Shown here piece after piece: positions 34,625 to 43,035 of a DNA stretch of 55,117 nucleotides. Source of the stretch: Candidatus Mediterraneibacter stercoripullorum (GTDB lineage: Bacteria > Bacillota > Clostridia > Lachnospirales > Lachnospiraceae); the NCBI GenBank assembly GCA_019115765.1, contig DXCZ01000100.1:1-55117 (forward strand). Direction: 5' to 3'. The notes under the pieces are model-generated. The model was not told where the DNA came from. It did not search any database and was given only the letters and a program-made list of their open reading frames with translations. Position numbers and translations under genes: made by a program. Position 1 is the stretch's first letter, and every line of letters begins with the position of its first letter.

Positions 34625-35911
34625 TTATTCGACCGGAAGCATGATCTTCAGGTGGAAAGCATGGTTATTGGCGGATGCTGTCAGGCATCCGCCATATTTT
34701 TCTGCGATCATCCGCATAGATTTCATGCCGAAACCGTGAAAATCATGGTTTCCTTTTGTTGTAACCGGAAGATCGTCTTCAAATTCAAGACTGCCGGAAA
34801 AAGCGTTTTCTACATGGATCATCAGGAGCTTTCCATGAGATTTTATATTAAGACTGATATTTCTCCGGCTGACGTCGGGCAATTGCCTGACGGCTTCAAT
34901 GGCATTATCCAGTGCGTTCCCGAAGAGAGAGTATATATCCGTATCGGCGACAGAGCGGAGTTTTTCCCCTTCGATCATACAGGTCAGAGATATATCTGCT
35001 TTTTCGCAGATAAGGCTTTTTTCCGTCAGGATAACGTCCAGAGCCGGGATGCCGGTCCGGGCAACCGAGTCGTATATCCCAATCTCATTTTCAATTTCCT
35101 GGAGCGCAGCCCGATCCACTTCTCCCTGGCTGTTCCTTATCCTGCGGATCTGATATTTCAGATCGTGACATTTTAGATTGATCAGATTAATATTGTCTTT
35201 TGACATCTGGTACTGCTTTTTCTCCTCACTCAGCATGTGTGACATGATAGAGAGCTCGGTTTCCAGGTTTTTGTTAGATAGAATGGCAAGTTGAAGACAG
35301 AGGATAAAAATGCATGCCAGGAAATTATAAAATAACAGCAGAAGCCGATAGTCCGGCTGATAATTCTGCTGCAGAAGATTTCCCATGATCAGTCCGGAGA
35401 GGATATCCACAAATATGGCAATCAAAGATACGAGCAGCAGACTTTTTTTATGTATAGAGATTTTTCCATATCTTTTCAGATAGCTTCGAAGAAGGGTATA
35501 GCCACAGACAAAAACGACTGTAGAAGTGAGAAGCAAACCTGCATAATTTGGAACCGTGAAACCCAAAAAGCGGCAGATTTCCATAAAAAGCTCATTTACT
35601 GCGGATGAAAGCTGCTCCAGAGTATAGCCGCTTACAGAGCAGAAAAGCAGATTCCAGATATTTTCCTGATAACTGATCAACAGGCTTAACCATGCAAGAA
35701 TGAAAAAAGATCCGTACATAAACATGCCATACAGTATATAGTCTGTATTGACTACAGGGAGAAAATAAGCGTATGCCAGGCACAGAATACAGCTGGAAAT
35801 AATCCGAAAGACGCAATGTTCCCGTTTTTCAAGATAAAGATATAACATGTGCGACCCCAAAAGTACCTGGCACATAATGATCAGATTGGTAAAATGTATG
35901 TTCAGGATCAT
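34625..35911 (-). CDS. GHKL sensor histidine kinase (AgrC-like), module 1
   Basis: The 428-residue protein has six to seven N-terminal membrane helices (to about residue 210), a coiled-coil linker, and a GHKL catalytic region. The phosphoacceptor is in LKCHDLKYQI, the N box in GNALDNAIEAV and the G box in HGFGMKSMRMIAEKYGG. Such kinases usually sense peptides or small molecules outside the cell. The start overlaps the response regulator stop (TGATG). The pair is divergent from a GH3 gene. It is clearly related to the kinase of module 2 (46689-48026). Confidence 0.92.
   Translation of the reverse strand: MILNIHFTNLIIMCQVLLGSHMLYLYLEKREHCVFRIISSCILCLAYAYFLPVVNTDYILYGMFMYGSFFILAWLSLLISYQENIWNLLFCSVSGYTLEQLSSAVNELFMEICRFLGFTVPNYAGLLLTSTVVFVCGYTLLRSYLKRYGKISIHKKSLLLVSLIAIFVDILSGLIMGNLLQQNYQPDYRLLLLFYNFLACIFILCLQLAILSNKNLETELSIMSHMLSEEKKQYQMSKDNINLINLKCHDLKYQIRRIRNSQGEVDRAALQEIENEIGIYDSVARTGIPALDVILTEKSLICEKADISLTCMIEGEKLRSVADTDIYSLFGNALDNAIEAVRQLPDVSRRNISLNIKSHGKLLMIHVENAFSGSLEFEDDLPVTTKGNHDFHGFGMKSMRMIAEKYGGCLTASANNHAFHLKIMLPVE
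34670..34701 (+). terminator. terminator for the acyltransferase-like gene, inside the kinase coding region
   Basis: GGCGGATGC (34670-34678), loop TGTCAG, GCATCCGCC (34685-34693), then ATATTTTT. In + orientation this is a good intrinsic terminator, 86 nt past the stop of the acyltransferase-like gene. It lies in the last codons of the opposite-strand kinase. Confidence 0.55.
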
Positions 35912-36621
35912 CAGATACTACCTCCAAGATATTCAGTAAGTGTTGTGTATACGGCCTTTTTTCTGGAGCGGCTGATAAAAAGTTCAGTGCCGTCGACAAG
36001 GATGACGGACACGCCTTTTAGCTCAGAAATATATTTCATATTGACCAGGCAGGAAATACTGATCCGTACAAATCCATACCCCTCCAGCCTATGTTCCATA
36101 TTGTTCAGACTTTCTCTCGTGTGATATTCCTCATTCCCGGCATGAACAATGAGATCGTGATTCTGCACCTCGATATAGGAGACCAGAGCCGACGGGAGCA
36201 TCCTGATCCCGCCGGAATAAGGAAGGGAGAGAGTGATATCCTTCCTCATCTCAAGGATCCGGATGGCCTTATCCATCTTCATACTGAACTGCGGATAGCT
36301 GACCGGTTTTATGACAAAATCAAGAGCATTCACTTCATATCCATTTACTGCATACTGTGCCATACTTGTGATAAAAATGATACATACTGATGAATCTGTC
36401 CTGCGTACTTCTCTTGCGGCATCCATGCCGTTCATACCAGGCAGGCGGATGTCCATTAAAAGCAGGTCGCAGTGTGATCTGTATTCTGCCAGAAAGTCCT
36501 CCGCATTATTGTATGAGGCTACATTTATCTCCATATGCCGCTGTTCAAAATAATGATGGATGAAATGTTCCAGCCGCTCTGCGGTTCCGGGATCATCCTC
36601 CACAAAGATCAGGCGTATCAT
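35911..36621 (-). CDS. LytTR-family response regulator, module 1
   Basis: Residues 1-120 are a receiver domain (acidic residues in VEDDP, phosphorylated Asp in LLLMDIRLPGMNG, Lys in VIKPVSYPQF). Residues of about 135-236 form a LytTR DNA-binding domain (VSYIEVQNHDLIVHAG, then FVRISISCLVNMKYISEL). LytTR regulators bind pairs of direct repeats about two helical turns apart. The ATG at 36621 (reading leftward) has GGGGG 8 nt upstream. A 21-bp-period direct repeat in the divergent region in front of the GH3 gene is the likely target. 236 residues, same length as its module 2 relative. Confidence 0.93.
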   Translation of the reverse strand: MIRLIFVEDDPGTAERLEHFIHHYFEQRHMEINVASYNNAEDFLAEYRSHCDLLLMDIRLPGMNGMDAAREVRRTDSSVCIIFITSMAQYAVNGYEVNALDFVIKPVSYPQFSMKMDKAIRILEMRKDITLSLPYSGGIRMLPSALVSYIEVQNHDLIVHAGNEEYHTRESLNNMEHRLEGYGFVRISISCLVNMKYISELKGVSVILVDGTELFISRSRKKAVYTTLTEYLGGSI

Positions 36622-36690
36622 AAGTATTTCCCCCATTCCTTCTATCACCATTTTAACAGACGATCTACATAAAATCCACCTCCGCAGCTG

Positions 36691-36723
36691 CCGACTGCGT
36701 CATCAGGATGACCGACTGCGTCA
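36691..36723 (+). promoter_or_regulatory. candidate LytTR operator: 12-bp direct repeats, 21-bp period
   Basis: CCGACTGCGTCA occurs at 36691-36702 and again exactly at 36712-36723. The site ends 6 nt before a candidate -35 box of the GH3 gene. Geometry matches LytTR activation sites; the words themselves are not the AgrA consensus. Confidence 0.6.
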
Positions 36724-36729
36724 CAGAAG

Positions 36730-36758
36730 TTGAGATCTGGAAAAGAATCCGTTATCTT
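36730..36758 (+). promoter_or_regulatory. candidate promoter of the first GH3 gene
   Basis: TTGAGA (36730-36735), 17 nt, TATCTT (36753-36758), 31 nt before the start codon. Confidence 0.45.
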
Positions 36759-36788
36759 CATGTCAACACGAAAATAAGGAGGAGAAAG

Positions 36789-39700
36789 ATGGAAAAGAAA
36801 CTGAAAATGAGTGGACGAACATTTCGCAGGATATGGATCCCGATCCTGGCAGTCATTGTCATCATCGCAATGGGACTGAATATTGCGGCGAATATTTTTG
36901 CGGATTCCCTGGACACCTATCTGGGGCGGGGAGAGAGAAAAGTTGCTGAGAACGCAGGGCTGACAGCAGAAGATGCAGCATATTATGAACAGAAATATGC
37001 AGATACAAACGCTGAGAACGGCTCTGTTGCTAATGGTCTGAAAGTGTCAAAAAGGATCACGGATGAGGGCGAGGTGCTGATGAAAAATGATGGTACACTG
37101 CCTCTTAGTGAAGGGGCGGATGTGACGGTGTTCGGCTACCGCTACCTCTCACCTGTATATGGCGGCACCGGATCCGGAAACGTTGACGCGTCAAAGGACT
37201 ATGTGACTACAGCGGAAGAAGCTATGGCAAAATATTTCAATGTGAACAGCGCGACAGTGGACGCAATGAACGGCGCTGCACCGCAGGAGCTTACATCGGA
37301 CGGCATTAGTAATGCTCAGGCTGACGAATCCGGAAAGGGATTCTCCGGAGCTACGACAAGCATCTTTGAGTATGATCCTTCTATTTATGCGGGGACAGAG
37401 GAGTCCTGCGAAGGAACAACCGGAGTGGTATTCATTGGAAGGACCGGAGGCGAAGGAGGAAATCTTCAGCAGACTGCTTATGCAGACGGAACACCTCACG
37501 AGCTGGCTCTTTCGGAAAATGAAAAGGATACGATCCGTTTCGCAAAAGAAAACTGTGAAAATGTGATCGCGGTGATCAATTCGTCTAATGTAATGGAACT
37601 AGGAGAGCTGATGTCAGGGGATCTGGAAGTCAACGGTATTATCTGGATCGGAGGCCCGGGCGCTACTGGACTGGATTCTCTTGCGGATATCATGGCAGGA
37701 GAGGTCAATCCTTCCGGAAGGACTGCCGATATCTGGGATGCGGACCTGACGAAGAATCCTACCTATGTGAACTTTGGTGAGGACAGAACCTACACGAACA
37801 CAGCGGATATTGATATTGCAACTAATTATAAAGGCTTATATTTTGTAGAATATGAAGAAGGAGTATATTACGGATACCGTTATTATGAGACCGGTTCCGA
37901 TCTGGGGTATCTTGATTATGAGGACAGTGTGGTATTCCCCTTTGGATACGGGCTTTCTTATACTACATTTGAGCAGCGTCTGACATCAGTCGAGCAGTCG
38001 GACGGTCAGATCACATTCACTGTAGAGGTAGAGAATACTGGAGATGTAGACGGAAAGGAAACAGTGCAGATCTATTACAATCCACCGTATACGGATCTGG
38101 ATATAGAGAATAAGATTGAAAAGCCAACGAAGAATCTTCTGGCATTTGATAAAGTAGAGGTAAAAGCGGGAGAGACTGAGACGGTTACTCTTACAGTATC
38201 GGAAGAAGATATGGCTTCCTACAGCTATATGCATGACAATGGGGACGGAACTCAGGGATGCTGGATGCTGGAAGCGGGAGACTATGGAATTATCCTCGGG
38301 AAAAACAGCCATGAAGCATGGGCGGAGGATACGGTAAATATTCCGGAAACGATCTGGTATACAAATGATAATCCTAGACAGAGCGAGATTGACGCCCAGT
38401 CTGCAATGGACGAGGATGGAAATATGCTGGATTACCCGGCTAAAGCAGAGGCTGATCCGGATGCGGAGTATATTGCCGCGACCAATCAGTTCTCTGAAGT
38501 AACAGAGTATATGAATGAGGAGACAGTCATGCTGTCCCGCAGCGACTGGGAAGGCACACAGCCCACCAGACCGGAGGATAAAGCCCTTTCTGAGGAAAGA
38601 CTGGCTGAGGCATCCAACTTTGATCCTGAAAACGATGAACTGCTGGGAGACCATGAAGGCAGCGCTGTATATACGGATGAGCTTGCAGCGGAAAATGAGG
38701 ATAACGGGCTGACGCTGTCGGATCTTCGCGGAATGGACTATTATGATGAAAACTGGGATCTGCTCCTGGATCAGCTGGACTACAGCAGTGAGGAACTGAA
38801 TACATTTCTTTATAACGCGGCTTTCCTGACGGGACAAATCAGCTCCATCGGGAAACCGGAGTCAGTAGACCATGATGGACCCCAGGGCTGGGGACTTACC
38901 GGAATGGACGGAGGACCGGATACCTGCGCTTACTGTTCAGAAGTAGTGGTGGCTTCCACCTGGAATGAAGATCTTGCCTATGACTATGGCGCTGCAATCG
39001 GACAGGAGGCCCTGACTATCGGTTATACAGGCTGGTATGGACCTGGAGTCAATCTTCACCGTACAGCGTTTAACGGAAGAAACTTTGAGTATTATTCCGA
39101 GGATGCCCTTTTGTCAGGAAAAATGGCGGCAGGATGCGTATCCGGCGCAGCGGAGCAGGGAGTAGTGTCTATCATGAAACATTTTGCTATGAATGAGTAT
39201 GAAGGCCCATCCTGCAGTATGACTGTATGGGCAAATGAGCAGGCCATCAGAGAAGTTTACCTGAAAGCATTTGAAATCCCGGTGAAAGAGGCAAGGATGA
39301 CGATCAACTATATTGCAGATGAAAACGGGACTATGGCGACAAAGACTATGCGGGCAACCATGGGCCTGATGGGCGCGGCCAACATGATCGGAACAAAATG
39401 GTGTTCGGCAAACTATCCTCTCCTTACAAATGTGTCCAGAGGAGAGTGGGGATACCAGGGAATGTTCTCTACGGATATGTTTCTTCAGTGCTCGCCAAAC
39501 ATTGATACAAAAGTATTCCGTGCGGGAAATAACCAGAAGATGTGGTATATGCCGCCGACAGAGACAATGGATCTTGACAATGCGACCAACCGTCAGGCAG
39601 TAAGAAATGCTGTAAAAAATATCAGTTATGCATATGTGAACAGCAATCTGATGCAGGGCGTTGCGCCTGGCTCATCCGTAGAATACGGCATGTCTCCTTG

Positions 39701-39833
39701 GATGATTGGACTTATTATTGGCGATGCTGCAGTTGTTGTCTTTGTACTGGCAATGATCGCTGTGATAATAAGAAGGGGCCGGGATGAGAAAGCACATCCG
39801 GAAAAGTATAGGGATGGCTGTATAGTTCACTAA
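36789..39833 (+). CDS. membrane-tethered, domain-permuted GH3 glycosidase, module 1
   Basis: GH3 enzymes remove terminal sugars, often beta-glucose. Here the usual order is reversed: the alpha/beta sandwich with the likely acid/base Glu222 (RTGGEGG) comes first, then an FnIII-like domain (about residues 395-490), then the TIM barrel with NGRNFEYYSED, KHF (Lys797, His798) and nucleophile Asp896 in FSTDMF. Such permutation is known in Ruminococcus albus and Butyrivibrio enzymes. Membrane helices lie at about residues 18-38 and 975-1000, so the catalytic part faces outward and is held at both ends. The 1014-residue start at 36789 has AAGGAGG. The final GCIVH and stop are encoded by an inserted repeat. 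The region after the nucleophile is unlike module 2, so substrate or activity may differ. Confidence 0.93.
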   Translation: MEKKLKMSGRTFRRIWIPILAVIVIIAMGLNIAANIFADSLDTYLGRGERKVAENAGLTAEDAAYYEQKYADTNAENGSVANGLKVSKRITDEGEVLMKNDGTLPLSEGADVTVFGYRYLSPVYGGTGSGNVDASKDYVTTAEEAMAKYFNVNSATVDAMNGAAPQELTSDGISNAQADESGKGFSGATTSIFEYDPSIYAGTEESCEGTTGVVFIGRTGGEGGNLQQTAYADGTPHELALSENEKDTIRFAKENCENVIAVINSSNVMELGELMSGDLEVNGIIWIGGPGATGLDSLADIMAGEVNPSGRTADIWDADLTKNPTYVNFGEDRTYTNTADIDIATNYKGLYFVEYEEGVYYGYRYYETGSDLGYLDYEDSVVFPFGYGLSYTTFEQRLTSVEQSDGQITFTVEVENTGDVDGKETVQIYYNPPYTDLDIENKIEKPTKNLLAFDKVEVKAGETETVTLTVSEEDMASYSYMHDNGDGTQGCWMLEAGDYGIILGKNSHEAWAEDTVNIPETIWYTNDNPRQSEIDAQSAMDEDGNMLDYPAKAEADPDAEYIAATNQFSEVTEYMNEETVMLSRSDWEGTQPTRPEDKALSEERLAEASNFDPENDELLGDHEGSAVYTDELAAENEDNGLTLSDLRGMDYYDENWDLLLDQLDYSSEELNTFLYNAAFLTGQISSIGKPESVDHDGPQGWGLTGMDGGPDTCAYCSEVVVASTWNEDLAYDYGAAIGQEALTIGYTGWYGPGVNLHRTAFNGRNFEYYSEDALLSGKMAAGCVSGAAEQGVVSIMKHFAMNEYEGPSCSMTVWANEQAIREVYLKAFEIPVKEARMTINYIADENGTMATKTMRATMGLMGAANMIGTKWCSANYPLLTNVSRGEWGYQGMFSTDMFLQCSPNIDTKVFRAGNNQKMWYMPPTETMDLDNATNRQAVRNAVKNISYAYVNSNLMQGVAPGSSVEYGMSPWMIGLIIGDAAVVVFVLAMIAVIIRRGRDEKAHPEKYRDGCIVH

Positions 39834-40290
39834 CTTCGGTAGTTGAACATCCAAAAACAGAGCTGTCTCTAAAACGTATTCTGCGGGGACGGAGGATACA
39901 TCCGGGTTCCGCTCCAGGGGATAAGGAAAACTATAAAGTTCCGGGTACGGACTAAAAGCCAGCACAGGCGGCGGGCAACTCGCTTCGCTCAGACAATCCC
40001 TTCGCCTGTGCTAACGTCCGTACCCGGAACTTTAAGTTTTACTAATCTCCCTCCGAAGTCACCCGTCTACATCCTCCGCGCCAATTTGTGAACTGTTCAG
40101 TTGTTCCCGGCATCCAGCTGTCAAGGCGGTGTGTTGTCACGAAGGCCCGTAGCAGAGCGCCGGCACTTAGGCCGCGTCCTTTGCGGCCTTACGTGTCCGC
40201 TGCGCTCATGCTCCGAGCGCAAGCGCGGCCGCCGGGACAACACACCGCCTTGACAGCGGCCTACCGGAAACAAATGAACTATACAGCCAT
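39814..40290. repeat. 477-bp palindromic element with 16-bp terminal inverted repeats
   Basis: ATGGCTGTATAGTTCA (39814-39829) and TGAACTATACAGCCAT (40275-40290) are perfect terminal inverted repeats. Inside are two large hairpins. The first has AAAGTTCCGGGTACGGA (39935-39951) pairing with 40017-40033, and AGCACAGGCG with CGCCTGTGCT. The second has a perfect 21-bp stem, 40118-40138 with 40236-40256. No protein is encoded. It looks like a MITE or composite of palindromic units. The left end lies in the GH3 gene and provides its stop. It fills the 536-nt gap to the next gene, except for that gene's promoter. Confidence 0.8.
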
Positions 40291-40326
40291 TGTGAGGCCC
40301 TGTCTCTGGCATCTGTAATTAGAATA

Positions 40327-40335
40327 TGCTAGAAT
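40327..40335 (+). promoter_or_regulatory. extended -10 promoter of the HipA-like operon
   Basis: TGC-TAGAAT (TAGAAT at 40330-40335), 34 nt before the start codon; only a poor -35 (TGGCAT) lies 17 nt upstream. The word ATGCTAGAAT recurs before the DUF3990 gene. Confidence 0.4.
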
Positions 40336-40369
40336 GAGTAGAACAGAACAGCGGATCGGAGGGTGAGCG

Positions 40370-41644
40370 ATGCCAGATAATGTTATATGCGGAAAAAATC
40401 ATGATAAAAGTTCAGATATGGAAAGCGCCGGCCTTTTTGTCCTGAAGCACAAGGATCTGGATGTGGCTATGGTCCAGATGGATGTCATGACCGGGGCGTT
40501 GGAGACAGTGGTCGCTGTATATCTTCCGGAAGAGATGCCGCCCGGTATCCGCAGAGACGGCAGAAATCTCAGGGACTGGTGGAAACTGCGCGGCATCCCG
40601 GACTCCCGCGCAGGGTTCCGTCAGGTGCTGGACTGCCTGGATGAGCCTACAGGACAGTCACTGATGCTTGCTTCTTATGGGCTGAGTCTGACAGATCATT
40701 ACTGGATGCAGCCGCTGGGGCAGGAACTGTACTGGAAGGATCTGAACTTTTATGACAATGATTTTTCCGATGATCTTGGAAATCTGCTGACAGATTCTGC
40801 TGAGGCGGGGGCAGAAGATAAGTATGAGCCTGTGAAAATATCTGTTTACTCGCCTGCCTCTTCGGTCAACGGCGATATGAAAAAGAAGTGGGTGATACGC
40901 GGCGGATCAAGATACCTGATGAAGGTAAGCACAGGCTGTTACGGGCAGCAGGCGGTTAATGAGTTTATTGCCGGCATGCTTCACAAAAGGCTTGGATGGA
41001 CAAACTATGTAACGTATAAAGTGGAAAAGGTGCGGACAGCTGACGGAGAGGCTGTCGCTTCCCTCAGTCCCCTTTTTACATCTGCAAAGCTGGAATTTGT
41101 ATCTGCCTATCAACTGCTTAAGGATCATAAGGTGCCGAATGAAAGCTCTTTGTTTCATAAATTGATAAGGCAGGCAGAGTTCTGGGGGGCAGATGCCGAT
41201 ATGGTAAGGAGACAGCTGGAGTATACGATACTTGTGGATTTTATTCTGTCAAATACAGACAGGCACCTGAACAATATGGGTTTTCTGTATGATTCGGAGG
41301 AACGCAGGATCGTCAAAATGGCTCCTGTCTTTGATTCGGGAAATTCCCTGTTCTTTGACAGAGAAGTGATTCCACATGGAGACAGTCTTCTGGATATCCG
41401 GGTGAACTCATTTTGTAAAAGGGAAGTGGATATGCTTCGATATGTGGAAGAAGATATGATATCAGAACTGAATCTGGACAAACTGGACGGCTTTTCTGAT
41501 GAGGCATATAACTCTCTGATAAAATTTACATGCATGCCGGAGCAACGGGCACGTGAGATTGCTGAGACAATTGATGAGAAGATAGAGTATCTCAGGAAAT
41601 TCTCTGCCGGGAAAAAGATCTGGAAACGGGTGAAGTACTGGTAG
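40370..41644 (+). CDS. HipA-like kinase-fold protein
   Basis: HipA toxins are serine/threonine kinases that phosphorylate, for example, glutamyl-tRNA synthetase and cause persistence. The C-terminal half of this 424-residue protein has the kinase signatures: ILSNTDRHLNNMGFLYD with catalytic Asp297, and the metal site APVFDSGNSLFF. A Lys in GGSRYLMKVS (about residue 185) could be the ATP-binding one. The N-terminal 150 residues do not look like the usual HipA N-subdomain. No HipB-type HTH antitoxin lies next to it; a 94-residue protein follows after 20 nt. The ATG has GGAGGG. Toxin function is unproven. Confidence 0.8.
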   Translation: MPDNVICGKNHDKSSDMESAGLFVLKHKDLDVAMVQMDVMTGALETVVAVYLPEEMPPGIRRDGRNLRDWWKLRGIPDSRAGFRQVLDCLDEPTGQSLMLASYGLSLTDHYWMQPLGQELYWKDLNFYDNDFSDDLGNLLTDSAEAGAEDKYEPVKISVYSPASSVNGDMKKKWVIRGGSRYLMKVSTGCYGQQAVNEFIAGMLHKRLGWTNYVTYKVEKVRTADGEAVASLSPLFTSAKLEFVSAYQLLKDHKVPNESSLFHKLIRQAEFWGADADMVRRQLEYTILVDFILSNTDRHLNNMGFLYDSEERRIVKMAPVFDSGNSLFFDREVIPHGDSLLDIRVNSFCKREVDMLRYVEEDMISELNLDKLDGFSDEAYNSLIKFTCMPEQRAREIAETIDEKIEYLRKFSAGKKIWKRVKYW

Positions 41645-41664
41645 GGACAAAAGGAGGTGTCGGG

Positions 41665-41949
41665 ATGACGGAGATGAGACAGGAAGGGGAAAAGCTTTAT
41701 ATAGGAAAGGAACCTCAGCTGATTGTCGACCTGAAGACCCAGGAGAACTATATCAGGACAGCTGACAGGATGATCGCCTATAGAACAGCTGTGGAACTCA
41801 GTCCGGATCTTCTGAGGGGAAAGCGGCCGAATGTGCTGGAGACTGCGCTGGACTATCATTACAACAAGGCATGCCGGATCGCAGAGGCGGTGGAGATCGC
41901 AGAAGCCTATCGGGAGAAGGCTAACACGACAGTCCGGGAGTTCCGGTGA
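41665..41949 (+). CDS. small protein of unknown function following the HipA-like gene
   Basis: I recognise no family. The 94-residue, mainly helical, charged protein (DLKTQENYIRTADRMIAYR and ETALDYHYNKACRIAEAVEI) has no membrane segment or HTH. An AGGAGGTG site lies upstream, and it is between the HipA-like kinase and an aldo/keto reductase in a tight same-strand run. By position it might modulate the kinase, but nothing in the sequence shows this. Confidence 0.6.
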   Translation: MTEMRQEGEKLYIGKEPQLIVDLKTQENYIRTADRMIAYRTAVELSPDLLRGKRPNVLETALDYHYNKACRIAEAVEIAEAYREKANTTVREFR

Positions 41950-41968
41950 AATACAACAGGAGAAGACT

Positions 41969-42928
41969 ATGGAATATTCAGAGATAAAATATGTAAAAAA
42001 TCCCGTATCACGTATCTTCTACGGGACCGCATCGGAGCCGTTTATGAGTGGAAAGGACGGCACAGAGCTTTTTGACGCTGTCTATGCTATGGGAATCAAT
42101 GCCTTTGATACGGCCAGGGTATACCAGGGGGCGGAAAAGTCGCTGGGCAGCTGGATTGAAAAAAGGGGAATCCGGGATAAAGTAGTGATCCTTTCAAAAT
42201 GCGGGCACCCCACGCCGCTTGGCAGAAAACGGGTGAATGAGAAGGCTATGCGAAAAGATTTTGAGACGTCTTCCAGATATCTCAGGACAGACTATATCGA
42301 TATCTATCTTCTCCACCGGGATGATCCGGATGTGGATGTGGGGGAAATCGTCGAGATCTTTAACGCCATGCACGCGGAGGGGAAGATCGGTGCCTTCGGC
42401 GGATCCAACTGGACTCATGAGCGGATCAGTCAGGCGAATGAATATGCTTATAAACATGATCTGATCCCTTTCACAGTATCCAGTCCTAATTTCGGGCTGG
42501 CGGATCAGGTCAGGGATCCCTGGGGAGGAGGCTGCGTCACCATATCAGGCCCGGCGAACAAAGAGGCGAGAGAATGGTATCGGAAGACGGATATGCCGGT
42601 GATCGCCTACTCCAGTCTGGGGCATGGATTCTTTTCGGGAAGGCTGAAGAGCAGCTGCCCGGACGAGGCCAGGAAACTGCTATCAAAGGAAGCGGTGAAA
42701 GGATATGTCTTTCCGGAGAATTTTGAACGCCTCAGGCGGTGTGAAAGACTGGCGGAAGAGAAAAAATGTACTGTGCCGCAGATCGCCATGGCGTGGATCT
42801 ACGGACAGCAGCTCAATACATTTGCAGTAGTCAGCTCTTCCAGCGCTGCAAGGATGAAAGAGAATATCCAGGCGCTGGAGATCCGGCTGACGGAAGAAGA
42901 GCTCCGCCGGCTGGATCTGGAAGCATAA
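41969..42928 (+). CDS. aldo/keto reductase
   Basis: These enzymes reduce carbonyls with NADPH. The TIM-barrel protein shows the catalytic tetrad: Asp and Tyr in NAFDTARVYQGAEKSLG, Lys in VILSKCGHP and His in YLLHRDDPDV. The NADP-binding end reads FAVVSSSSAARMKENI. 319 residues is normal. The ATG at 41969 has AGGAG 7 nt upstream; the longer frame from 41831 overlaps the previous gene and is rejected. It ends the HipA-like transcript, before a terminator. Confidence 0.93.
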   Translation: MEYSEIKYVKNPVSRIFYGTASEPFMSGKDGTELFDAVYAMGINAFDTARVYQGAEKSLGSWIEKRGIRDKVVILSKCGHPTPLGRKRVNEKAMRKDFETSSRYLRTDYIDIYLLHRDDPDVDVGEIVEIFNAMHAEGKIGAFGGSNWTHERISQANEYAYKHDLIPFTVSSPNFGLADQVRDPWGGGCVTISGPANKEAREWYRKTDMPVIAYSSLGHGFFSGRLKSSCPDEARKLLSKEAVKGYVFPENFERLRRCERLAEEKKCTVPQIAMAWIYGQQLNTFAVVSSSSAARMKENIQALEIRLTEEELRRLDLEA

Positions 42929-42996
42929 ATGAAAATGGAAGACAGGGCTTCATTTTTGTGTATACATATATATCCTGTTGAAGCAGGCTTTGGCGG

Positions 42997-43035
42997 GACG
43001 GATCGTATCTGTGATGATATCAGATCCGTCTTTTT
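42997..43035 (+). terminator. terminator after the aldo/keto reductase gene
   Basis: GACGGATC (42997-43004) and GATCCGTC (43023-43030) with extra pairs GTATC/GATATC, followed by TTTTT. It overlaps the 3' end of the convergent esterase gene. Confidence 0.8.

Noticed and set aside
40088..40318. 76-codon frame in the palindromic repeat
   Set aside because: Translation of inverted repeat arms, without ribosome site or homologous feature.
41831..41968. N-terminal extension of the aldo/keto reductase
   Set aside because: Overlaps the preceding gene, and a proper ribosome site precedes the ATG at 41969.
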